Origin: Promerops cafer
Lineage: Eukaryota; Chordata; Aves; Passeriformes; Nectariniidae
Reading direction: 5' to 3'
Assembly (NCBI GenBank): GCA_013398275.1
Contig: VZSE01006234.1
Location: 718,932 to 782,931 of the forward strand
Length of the DNA: 64,000 bases
Below are positions 11,601 through 22,310 of this stretch, one piece after another; the stretch's first letter is position 1, and each line of letters opens with the position of its first letter. The notes under the pieces are model-generated. The model was not told the origin of the DNA. It did no database searches and saw nothing but the letters and a program-made list of their open reading frames with translations. The position numbers were made by a program, and so were the translations under genes.

Positions 11601-13323
11601 TTATGTAAGGAGGATTAAGGTGTTATCTTCACAGATTCCATTTGTGTGTAGTGTACAGCTTATCATTAATTCTGGACTTGTTTCTGAGAAATGGAGATTT
11701 AGCTTCTCTGCAGCAAAATGCATGTGAAACTGCATTTATAAGTGAAGAAAATTGATTAAAGGATCTCTCTTAACAATAGTGGGTTTATAGTTTAGAGTTT
11801 TATCACTTTAATCCTTAACAGCTCTGTGTAAAATAGCTAAAGGTATCCCATAAATTCCATAAATTCCAGTTTCCCTGCATAACATATTTTTTTATCCTAG
11901 GTATCAATCTCAGAGCAGGCATTTGATTTTTTTGGAATGCGTAGTTCCCAAGTGCCAGGAAGGAATCAAACTCCTAACACAATCTTTCATTATATGTTTC
12001 CTTCTAAATGGGAAGGAAAGAATCCCAGTCTTGCCCAGCAGAGTGACATCTTTGAGTTTTGACACGTGCAGTGTGTGTTAGGGAGCCATAGTGTGTAGCA
12101 CGGATTTTTCTGTGTGTTGTGTTTACAGGTGCAAGGGAAGGATGCTTCATTACTGACAGAGCTAACCCCTTTCCAGACTTCTGCAGGACAATGTATAGGT
12201 CCCTCCCTGTTGGTTTCCAGCATTGTGTCTGGATGGTTGTAGATACCAGAGGGCTCCCTGTGTAGATACATAATTCATGATGCAATCTCTACAGGGCAGA
12301 CCTTACAGAGGAGGGCAGAATTTTTGTGTGCTTCATATAAACTTGTTTGTTCTTAATGCCTGTCTTACTAGTCCAGGTGAGAAGCCATGCCACCTCTCCA
12401 TGCTGGGCTGAAAGGTGCCTGTCCTTCTGTATTTGCTTAGTAGTGATGCTTTTCTTTACCATGGTTGGTGTGTGCTTGGCCTTCAAAGTGGCCACACTGA
12501 CTGCCAGTTTTTGACACGGCTCAGTGTTCCTCCGGGTTCCTGCTTCCTGCCAGCAGTTCCCATGTGCCTGAGAGGTCTGTAATAACCCAAGGTCATGGTG
12601 AGTCCACGCTGGTAGGCAGACTGCGTGTACAGGCACTGTTGTGGGAGTCTCTGAAATGGTGCTGTGTTTTTGGCAGGCTCTGGGTGAGCCTCTCTACCGG
12701 GTCAGCACTGGGAACTACGAGTACCGCCTCATCCTGCGCTGCCGACAGGAGGCTCGCACACGCTTTGCCAAGATGAGGAAGGACGTGCTAGAGAAAATAG
12801 AGCTCCTGGACCAGAAACATGGTGAGTGCCCCTGCTGAGTTCAGCAGACATGACTTTGGCCTTTGTGTTCCTCCTTTGTCTCAGCTCAGCAGACGGCTCA
12901 GTTCTTCTTTGCTGAAGAGCTCCTTTGTGGCTGTACCCGAGACATCAGCCCTGAGGGGCCAAAAGGGATTAATGTGTAGGAGATGGTATCTAACACTGGT
13001 GAGGGAGGCTTGATCACAGCCTTCACACTGCTTGGGAAGGAAATCTTTACACTTTTTCCCCCCAACATGTCTCCACTACAGTGCAGGACATCGTGTTCCA
13101 GCTCCAGCGTTTTGTCTCCACAATGTCCAAGTACTATGACGACTGCTACGCCGTGCTCCGGGACGCGGATGTCTTTCCCATCGAGGTGGACCTTGCCCGC
13201 ACCACTCTCAGCTATGGGCAGAAGGACACGTACACAGATGAGGCAGAAGAAGAAGGAGAAAGCGAGAGAGAGGGTAGCAGGAGGGAGGATGCAAACGGAG
13301 AGAAGCTCATTGATGATGCCTGA
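5676..13323 (+). CDS. PICK1: PICK1, protein interacting with C kinase 1
   Basis: Scaffold that binds C-terminal PDZ ligands (AMPA receptor subunits, PKC alpha, transporters) and curved membranes, acting in endocytic and vesicle trafficking. Coding exons: 5676-5716, 6291-6402, 6878-7006, 7128-7194, 8462-8551, 8974-9027, 9127-9189, 9527-9660, 10429-10521, 11363-11413, 12677-12821 and 13082-13323. All have GT-AG borders and matching phases, giving 406 aa against 415 in human. The start is the first ATG of exon 2 (acceptor before 5625) and gives the family N-terminus MFADLDYDIEEDKL. The PDZ domain (about 20-105) keeps the K27-D28 pair and the ligand loop LIGISIGGG (32-40). The BAR domain (about 140-360) includes RLEELERTAELYKG, KYLDVKFEYL and VLRDADVFPIEVDL. 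The tail is acidic (EAEEEGESEREGS) but differs from the mammalian one. Identification is near certain. Confidence 0.97.
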
Positions 13324-14375
13324 GTGTGTCAGCATGGCCAGAGGGAGGACTTTGCAGACTTATGAAAACATGTATTTCATGTGGCCATTCCTCCTCCGTG
13401 ATTTCTCTGTGTGTCCAGCCTGGGATTCCTCTTCTGCTTTGGGTGGGGTAGCTGGTTGGATTGGGACCAACCTCTGCTTTCCTCTCTTTTCCTTTGCTTG
13501 TTTACCTGGATATTCTTTTTGCCCCTGGAGACTTCTGCTACCCAAGGTGGGTACTGCGGTGTGGGGAGGAAAAGCCACTCCCACACCTCCATGTGCCCCT
13601 GTGCAGGTAGGGCTCTGCTGAGCACGTGGGCAGCACGGCTCCCCTCTGGCACATGGAAACTGTTTAAGGGTTTGGAGGTGATTACAAATGGTGAGAACAG
13701 CCCCCTTCCGTCCTCTCCTTGTGCTATGGGGAAGTGTTAGCATCACTTCTTGCTGTCTACAAGCTCCTGAAGATCCACCTTAGGACTGTGATGGAAATAC
13801 CCCATCTTTAAACTAGAAAGGAGACACAAAGCTTTGTGGAGAGAGGAAGACATGCTCTTTAGGCAGAGGCTTTGGGACTTTTTTAGTGTAAAGAATGACT
13901 AGCCTGCTCTCCTCTCTGCACAACTATTTTGTGCTGCCTCTGGGCCAGCCAGCAGCAGTAGCTATCCTCCCATTGCCTAGCACAAGGGAAGGGGGAAAAG
14001 GAAAGCTGAGGAAAGTGAGAATGCTTCTTTCCTCCTTTTCTCTTCCCCTCCCTCCATCCCTGTGGGCCAATCCCAGATGCAGATGGCACTTTCTCTGTTA
14101 GTGGGCAGCACAACTGCCAGGAGTGGTCTGCTTCTTGGGGCAGGGATTTTGACTCTTCTGTCATTACATTCTAGTGGTTGTGGGAGAAGTTATTTAAGGG
14201 CATTCATTTATGATCAAGATATTTTTTTTATTTGTGTTTCTCTTTGATTGTTTTTGGAGCTTCTTCATCTTTGTGGGTGCCTGGAAAAAACCATCCATGG
14301 TCAAGCTGCTCTGGAGAATTTAAACAGACTGATGTAGTGACTATTGTCTGTAATAAAGAAATATGTGACATTTCA
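13324..14375 (+). other. PICK1: PICK1 3' UTR with poly(A) signal
   Basis: No further exon follows the TGA at 13321-13323. A canonical AATAAA lies at 14352-14357, giving a 3' UTR of about 1 kb. The cleavage site is inferred. Confidence 0.65.
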
Positions 14376-14929
14376 TTTCATGTCCTTCATGCCTTTCCTA
14401 CAAGAGATTTGTTTGCTCATCTTCCATTGGTTTTGATCTTAAATTATAATCTTGGGAAGATGGATGTCATGTGCTGGCCATTTTTTCCTTCTCATACTGG
14501 TGCATAATCTCTATACCAACCTGTGGTGGTCAGTGCAGTGCAGATTTCCAGAGGAAGAGAGTTATAAATGCTGTAGCAAGGCCAGTCCTCCAGTAATACC
14601 AGCTTCTCTGCATTTTAGCTTCCCAGGGGAACACCAGCCTTTTAAAGGCCACCAGGTGCTCAGTCCCACCAAGGTGGCATCCCTGTCCCTCTCCAGGGCC
14701 AGCTTCTCCACACAGTTCAGCTGTTGCATCACAAGCTTCAGCTGATGCTTAAGTCCCTGATCCTCTTTCAGAGTTGTTTGTTGTGCCAAAACACGAAACA
14801 GTTGAGAGGAATGGAAAATGCTTCAGCGGAGTCTGCCTGAAAGCCATTGAGGCCAAGTGTAAAGCAGCATAGCTGGGTTTTTAGGAAGAGGTCTGGGAAT
14901 CTTGCAGCACTGTCTGTAGTGAGATCTCA

Positions 14930-16964
14930 TACCCTAAGGGCTTTTATTTGCTTTTGTGAAAAAAATTTAAGAGTGGGAGGCTTAGTGGGAAATGTTGACT
15001 TGTGACAAGGAAACAGAGGGGACCTTGTTCTAGTGACCGGCCTGGATGACAAGGGCAGTTGTTTTCATGTTGGGGACCCTGGACCTCTGGGAAGTTGTGA
15101 GCTCCTTCTTGGAGGGCATACTAGTGAATAAGGGAAACCTAGCCTGGGGTTACTGGGGAAAGAGCTGCAGAGCAACTTGGTTGAGCAGAAACGGAAATCT
15201 TTCCTTGTGGGGAGGGAAAACAAGCTTTGAGAGCCCTGGATGAATGCCTGCAGGGCCCCAGCACCCTTGCTGCTGTTCTCATTCTCCCAGAGCTTTGCAT
15301 CTGGGGTTTCTTATGGGATTTAGTCTTGTTTGGGATGTTTCTAAGTGAGTTTGAATAGGAAAAAGCCCAAAGTCACCACTATGACTGGCTCAAAATCAGA
15401 TCTAACAGTGGTGTTAGCTATGGTGGGACAGAATACAACCTCATGGGGTTTATCTTCTCCCCATCAATTTCCAGTTCTTCTGTCTCTTCTTAAACTGATA
15501 TTCTTCAACAGCTGTATTTTGCTCATCATTTACTGCTGTTTTTGTTTGGGAGCAACTAGAATGAAACCCTTTCCTTCATGTCCCCTGCTGTGTTTAAATG
15601 ATTTTATGGATCCTGCAGACTCTGCCAACTACCCATTAATTTGTAGTCAGTCTGGTCTGGAATGAAACACAAGTTTTGGTGGCCCAACGAGCTGCCTTCC
15701 CTGTAGCCCTCTGCTTAGTTTTTGTTCCCTTGTTATAGTCACAGGTTCCCCCAGGGTCTCTGAGGTGAAGCAGTTCAGGAAACCGGAAGAAAGAGCTTTG
15801 GCCAGGGGTGTTTATAAAAGATCCAGTCCTAAAGCAGATTAGAAGTGGTTTAAGCATGCCAGGGAAGGTTGTCCTCTCTGAATCTAGAAATCCACCACTG
15901 CAGCGGGGGGTGAGGAGGTCACGCCTGCTTTACCACGTGCTCCAACACCCTTGTTAGCGGCACTCAGGGGCTGGGGCTTGTCCTTCTGCCTTACCTTTGA
16001 TTCCTTTATGTAAGCAGGTTTTCTCTATTTAAGAGGAAAACACAGGCACATCTGGTGCCATTCCTGCTCAGTGGATAATCGCTTGGGACATGGTTATTTA
16101 CCTGTCTTGAAACCCCCGCCCCCACCGGGGCCAAGTTGTTCCCTTCACACGTCAACAGGACTCGCTTGAGCCTAGATAAAGCTGGCTTGGTGCTATTCCT
16201 GTCAGCGAGGCTCCGTACTGTGGCTGCACACCTAATGGCATTAGCCTTTCTTAGGTGTCTTCTTCTTGCACCTCAGCAGCAGCCTCTAACACAGCGCTTC
16301 CCTACATGGGGAAGCAGCATCAGGTGTCACTGCCCCATCTTTACCGTCCACAAAAGATGTGCCAGGCAGAGGTGGTTGGAGCTGGTGGCCTCCTGGTTTG
16401 GCAGTGCCCGAGGGAGGTGTTGCAGAGAGCCTGGTGTCTACCCCCATGCTGGTGGCCCCTGGAGGTGGCCGGGTGGTAGCTATGAGTTATACCACCTCCT
16501 GAACGTGCTGCTGGTGAGACTGACACTATCCAGACCGTGGAAGTGGGGTGAAGGAAACACTGACACCAGAACAGAACGTACCAGATCTGATTACAAAGAG
16601 TCTCTAATTGTTTGTGTTCTGTATTGTGACAATGCAGAAGGAAAAGGAGAGTCCTTGGCAGCCTCTTCAGAAGACCTTCTCCAGGGCTGGTTTGAAAGTG
16701 AGGAAAGAAGATTATTTTTTCTTTTTGGTGTTTGGGCTGCTCTGAGCCTGTGTTGTACCAGCATGGGTGCAGGATGCAAGTAGACGTATCACTGGGTAGG
16801 TTGTGGATATATGTACATAAGGACCAGCTATTCTTATACCTCTCCCTCTTACTTCCTACATCTGCCTTTGTCCCAACTTTCTGCTCCCCGCATCCCACCT
16901 ACCCTCCCATGCTGAGGTGCTTGCAAACAAGGCCAGTTTTATACATCCCTGTTCTCTGCCCTGG
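14930..16964 (-). other. SLC16A8: Probable SLC16A8 3' UTR
   Basis: Downstream (leftward) of the SLC16A8 stop I see no other gene. The first canonical minus-strand AATAAA I find is at 14943-14948 (tttatt on the plus strand), implying a UTR of about 2 kb. The end would lie some 590 bp from the convergent PICK1 poly(A) signal. A 215-codon plus-strand open frame at 16136-16783 has no recognisable similarity and is not called. Confidence 0.4.
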
Positions 16965-19900
16965 CTAAAAACTGTCCCTCTCCACCATCTGGTCAGCGTT
17001 GCAGCCGTCTCGTGCCAACACCTCCCCATCCCCTGCGGGACAGCCGCCTCCCTCCCCTCTCTGCTCCTCTGCCACATGGTTGGCCTCCTCGTTGGCCACC
17101 ACCACGGCGTTGTCAGTGCTGCGGGCCGGCTGGTGGTTGTCGCTGCTGTGCTCCTCGGCTTCCTGCACGTCAGACTCTGCTTCCTCGGTGTCGCTCCCAC
17201 CTCCTGCAGGGGGGTTGTGCTCTGGGGGAGGCTCCTTCTTCCCTCGGTTCAGGCAGCAGTAGCTGGCGACACCCAGGAAGAGAGCGGAGAGCACGACCTC
17301 TGAGCCCGCCAGGTAGAAGATCACCTCATAGTTCTTGAGAGCATCGACCAGGCGGCCTGATGGTTGGAGAAGAAATGAGATGGTTGGAGAAGACATGAGA
17401 TGGTTACATTCGGCCTACACACTCCTGCATGGACAGCCCAGTGCAGGTGGGCAACACCTGCATTTGGCTGAGGACCCATTCCTCAAGGAAAGAGCAAGAA
17501 GCCTGAATATCTAAAAATCGCCCTGGGAAAGAGCCACACTGTACTTCCAGGGAAAGTACGGTAACAGTGCATGGTTGGTGTTTTCCCTTGTTTGGACAAG
17601 CTTAAATAATTGTGAAACCCTCATGTTACGGTCCCACTCCATGGTGGTCCATCTTCTACTTGCCAAGGTGGGAAAAGCCTCTCATGATTTGGATTGGCCA
17701 GTCTCAGAAAAGAAAGTTTGAGAGGCATTGCTATTTCTTAAGCTGTTATGTCCAGAAAACATTCTGAAGGGAAGAAGGAATTTCTCTTTGGCAGAGAAAG
17801 CCCTTTGGTTGGCCCACACCTGATGATTTCTGTGCCAGAGTATTCTCAATTTATTTTCTGAATCCGCTGGCTCTGGCAATGAAGGAAGAGTTCCCAGTCC
17901 TTGGTGCTGGGGGAGCATGAACAGCTGCCTTGCTGCAGTCAGGATGCAGCCATGGAACCGCACTCTTCATCCTGGTATCGCACGCTCCCAAATGCACATG
18001 GGACCCCCAGTCCCTGCTGTGCTACGGTGCATGCCCTGAAACCACCCCCAGGACACACTGAGGTGCCTCCCAGAGCAGTCATGGGAGGCACGTGGCGAAT
18101 TCCTCCGCAGGTGAATGTGCCCCTGTTGAGCCAAGCCGGATGGCGAGCGAGGAGCCTGCGTGCCCCAGCCCGCGTGCGTGTGCGTGTGTGTGTGCAGCTT
18201 ATCCTGTGCCAAACCCCCTCGGCCCCACAGAGCGGGAAGCAGCTCAGGAGGATTACACCAAACAAAGCCACTTTGTTCAACCCCCTTCTCCCAGCCGAGT
18301 ATTGTTCTCCCCGAGTCCAAGCCATCAGGATCACAGAATCACAGAATCACTAGGTTGGAAGAGACCTTCAAGATCGTCGAGTCCAACCCATGCCCTAACA
18401 CCTCAACGAGATCATGGCACCAAGTGCCACATCCAGTCTTTTCTTAAACACATCCAGGGATGGTGACACCACCACCTCCTTGGGCAGACCATTCCAGTAC
18501 TTTATCACTCTTTCCGTGAAAAACTTTTTCCTAACATCTCACCTCTATTTCCCTTGACACTGCTTGAGACTGTGTCATCTCGTTCTGTCAGTTGCTGCCT
18601 GGAGAAAGGATTGTCAGAGCGCTCGAGCTTCCTGCACTAGGGGGGGTCCTACAGCCCCCAACACGACTTGGCTGCCCCCAACACGGTTCTCTGGTGACCC
18701 TGCACTGTCTGTGTGCCACTGTACGTGCACAGAGCACCAAGGCACAGTTGAACTGAGGCAGGAGCGCTGAGGGATGTGCCTTGTTAGCACCCCACTGGTG
18801 TGCCTTGCTCCTTGGGGCAAGGTGCTGTTAAATCCCCCTCTCCCCCAATGATCTCTCTGCAGCTGCCTCCAAGACACATCTTTCTTCACCCTCCCTGGCC
18901 TGGGACTGCTGACTGCCCCACAGCTTATAAAGTGTGACATGAATTACTGTTAGCATTTAAGAGGGTCTTCTCTTGGCTGCCAAATTTTACTTGAGAACTG
19001 GTTGGAGTGCTGAGGGCGGGTTTTACTCATAACTGGTGGTTTGTGCTGAGGAAAAGACCATTCGCACCAAGGTCTTCAATGATGGGCTTTAGCCCATGTG
19101 TTACAGCTGAAGGAAGGGAGTGCAAGAAACTACAAAGTGGTTCCTGCCTGGGGATTTTCTATAATCTTGTCCCTGACTCTTCCTTGCAAAGCAGGAAACT
19201 GCACGTTGTTTGGAAATAAGCCTTGGGCATGATTTGGCTTTCTCACATGTAATCAGACACTTAACATTAATCTACACCAACCTCCATTCAACAGCCTGTT
19301 TTTATGGGCTGTTTGTGAGGCATGGACCTTACCAGGGACTGTGACCTAGACTAGACTGGCTGAAAGGCTGTGAGTGTCTTAATCCTCTTAGAAAAATTAC
19401 CAGCAAATGCCTCAGGGGACTGTACAAACTGTTTTGACTTGACTGACAGCAAAACACCTGTGCCTTGGAATTGGGATCAGAACAAATTGAGATCACTATT
19501 CACACTGCCAATCAAAAGGCCATGGACACCAGGGAGAATTTGAGAGACACTTGCTTTGTCCTAATGAAGACTCTCAAAGGTTTGCCTGCAGCATGTGCCT
19601 GACCCTATCCTTGACATGATTCTATGCAACATTGGTAGAGAAGGCAGAGATCAGCTCTCAGCTTCTAGAGCAAATTTAAAGCTGAGAAATAGGGTCTTTC
19701 TTCAAGTGCTGTGTCCGTGCCCGGTACCTGCAATACAGTGGAACAGTGGCAGCCAAACGAATCACCTGTAGCAAGACACCTACCTGCAGAGGGTGGGCCG
19801 ATGAGCACGGCGAAAGCCTCGATAAGTAGGACCAGCCCGATGGCGCTGGAGAACTTCTGGGAGCCGACGATGGCCATCAGCACCTCGAACTGCAGTGCCC

Positions 19901-22071
19901 CCACCATGCCGTAGGAGATGCCAAAGAAGACGCAGAAGATGACCAGCCCCGTGTAGTTGCTCGCCCTGGCACTGCAGATGTCTGTCAAGCCGTTGAAGAG
20001 CATGGAGAAGCTGAACAGATAAGCCACGTGAGGGCGGACCCACTTCAGCCCCGCCACCATGCCACAGGCTGGGCGGGCAAAGATGTCTATGAAACCAATG
20101 ATGGAGAGCAAGAACGCGGCCTCTGTGTCCGGTACGCCTGTGTCCTTGGCATAGTTGACCAGCAATATGGGGGGCACGAAGAGACCCAAGACCAGGATGA
20201 ACTTTGAAATGGTGTAAATGATAAACCCTCGGTTAGAGAAGATACTAAAATCCAGAAGCTTCTTTCCTTTTTTGGGCTTCTTCTTGGCTTTCTTGCCTTT
20301 CTTGGTTCCATCAGTGGTGCTGATTCCCTCCTCTGACTTCCCTCCTATGGGCAGCATCTCCTTGGCTTCGTATTTGTCCTGAGCTTTCCCCATCTTCCTC
20401 TTCATGCCCATATCCAGGGGTCTCATGACTGCCCCACAAGTGCAGCAGTTAAGCAGAAGGCCCCCCATGATAAGGAACCCTCCTCGCCAACCAAACTTCT
20501 CCAGCAGCACTTGTCCCAGTGGAGAGAGGGAGGAAAGGAAGACAGGGCTCCCAGCAGCAGCCAGTCCATTGGCGAGGGGCCGACGCTTGTCAAAGTAGGT
20601 GCCCAGCATGATCAGTGAGGGCTGGAAGTTCAGTGCCATACCCAGACCTACATGGAAGTGAGAGCCAGGAGGGAGACACGGAGTGCAAGAACATGAGATG
20701 TGTTTTGCAGCAAGCTGAAAACTCCCCTCAGACTATCCTAGTCCTGAAGTCCTGTGACGGGATGAATGTATTCCTCACAAGCCTCTGTGCCTTCATGTTG
20801 GTGGGTTGCCCCTGCAAAGGACGGGCTAAACCAGCCTGTCCACCTGAAGTGGGTTTGAATCAGGTAATTGTGCTCACACTTAGGCAGGACCTGAGCCTTA
20901 CGCAGGAATTCTGCCTCTTTCCTCTGCCACTCTGTACTGATGCTGCCTACCACAGTTGCCATGATCACTGAGCACCACTTAGGTTTCTTTTGTCTCTCAG
21001 CCACAGGCCCTGGCTGTTTAGATCCAGCAGATGCATCCCTCACAAGTGCAACGTTCAGGACTAGATGCTTCCCATAGCATGTGCAAATAGCTGAGGGAGA
21101 CCTGATACTGGACACAGCAGTGCTAAAGGGAAATCCGACATGGTCTTGGCTCTTCCCCAGGTAAGCCTGTGTTGCCCCCCAAATCCCAGGGCTCTCACCT
21201 GTCAGCACACCAGCTGTCAGATAAAGCTCAATGATATTGGTGGTAAAAGATGCCAGGATCATCCCAGCAGAAGCTAGCAGCCCGCCAATGAGCATCACAG
21301 GCCGGCAGCCAAACTGGTTCACCATGATGCTGCACACTGGTCCTAGGAAGAAGCAGAGGAGACAGAGTAGGTGATCAGAAGGAGACAGGACAACCGGGAA
21401 GGGGCAGGCAGCCCAAGCAGGGAACTCAGGGAAGATGAAGCTGTAATGATGGAGCTCACTACTTGGCTGCTTAGATACACATCCGTTGGGCCTGGCCAAG
21501 GGAGAGAGGCTGGTGGTGTGGAGACTTCTGTTCTGCCCTGCCTTTGGACCCCTATTCCCTGGCACTCGGTGTGATAGGAAGAGCACTTCAGCAGTGGGAG
21601 CAAACCCTGTATCAATTGTCTGGGATGTAGGCGGGGTGACCCCTGACCTCTCCTGGGGCAGAGGAAACAGGGATACGAGATGCAGCACACTTCCAGAAGA
21701 GAAGTGGTAGGACAACTGTGTTCTGCATCATGGCTCATGACCAGGCCAGTGAGCATGAGAAGAGTCCATGGGGACATGGTCTGGGCCCATGGCAGAGTGG
21801 GAAGGTGTGAGATGAGGAGGGGGAAGTGTGTCCAAGCATCACCTGTCCCATAGAGCATGGCCAGCATGATGGAAGAGATCCAGGCTGTGTCACTGTAGCC
21901 CACATGGAAATCTTTCATGAGCTCCTTGAAGTAGACACTGACGGCTTTTGGGAAGGCATAGGAGAAGCCGGTGATCACGAAGCAGCCAAGGAGCACAATC
22001 CAGCCCCAGCCACCATCCGGGGGCTTCACAGGAGCCGGGAGTTGCCCTTCTTCTGGGTCAGGTCTCCCCAT
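16965..22071 (-). CDS. SLC16A8: SLC16A8, monocarboxylate transporter 3
   Basis: Proton-coupled lactate/pyruvate carrier (MCT3), known from the basolateral membrane of retinal pigment epithelium, where it clears lactate with basigin as chaperone. Coding exons in transcript order: 22071-21843, 21342-21199, 20647-19784 and 17356-16965, all GT-AG, phases consistent, 542 aa. The N-terminus carries the MCT signature PPDGGWGWIVLLGCF and the conserved lysine K42 in AFPKAVSVYF. TM8 keeps the D312/R316 pair in GFIDIFARPACG. The TM6-7 loop is strongly basic (KKGKKAKKKPKKGKK). The C-tail after ASYCCLN is cytosolic and acidic, ending VERDSF. A splice acceptor lies 8 nt before the ATG (c22080-t22081), so the first exon is noncoding and upstream; I could not place it. 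Confidence 0.97.
17359..17406. repeat. 20-bp tandem repeat at SLC16A8 exon 4 acceptor
   Basis: Two 20-bp units (17361-17380, 17381-17400) beginning tggttggagaag differ at one base, and a partial third follows. On the transcript strand they form the pyrimidine-rich stretch immediately before the last coding exon of SLC16A8. Confidence 0.8.
18329..18615 (-). mobile_element. CR1 LINE 3' fragment in SLC16A8 intron 3
   Basis: It begins with two copies of the 8-bp 3'-terminal motif (tcacagaa, tcacagaa on this strand). The characteristic ggttggaagagaccttcaag, gagtccaacccatgcc, acatccagggatggtgacac and ctttccgtgaaaaac segments follow. This is the most complete CR1 piece in the window. It has the same transcriptional direction as SLC16A8. 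Confidence 0.92.
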
Positions 22072-22146
22072 CTTCTAACCTAGGAATGGAAAGGCAGGCT
22101 GGGAGGAAGTACAGTAACAGAGAGAGAGAAAGTCTGCTGGTGCTGC

Positions 22147-22310
22147 GAGAAGAGAAGAGAAGAGAAGAGAAGAGAAGAGAAGAGAAGAGAAGAGAAGAGA
22201 AGAGAAGAGAAGAGAAGAGAAGAGAAGAGAAGAGAAGAGAAGAGAAGAGAAAGGAAGNGAGAAGAGAAGAGAAGAGAAAGAAGAGAAGAGAAGAGAGAAG
22301 AGAAGAGAAG
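22147..22310. repeat. (AGAAG)n pentanucleotide microsatellite
   Basis: About 164 bp of almost pure purine on the plus strand, mostly AGAAG units, with irregular units and one undetermined base (22258) towards the right end. It lies about 70 bp upstream of the SLC16A8 start-codon exon, hence inside the 5' intron of that gene. The open frames on both strands (ferrying Ser-Leu-Phe or Glu-Lys-Arg repeats) are artefacts. Confidence 0.95.

Noticed and set aside
16136..16783. 215-codon plus-strand open frame between PICK1 and SLC16A8
   Set aside because: No similarity that I recognise, no splice context, and it lies antisense in the probable SLC16A8 3' UTR.
20738..21715. 325-codon minus-strand open frame
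   Set aside because: It reads through SLC16A8 exon 2 and its introns. Only the 21199-21342 part is coding, flanked by proper splice sites.
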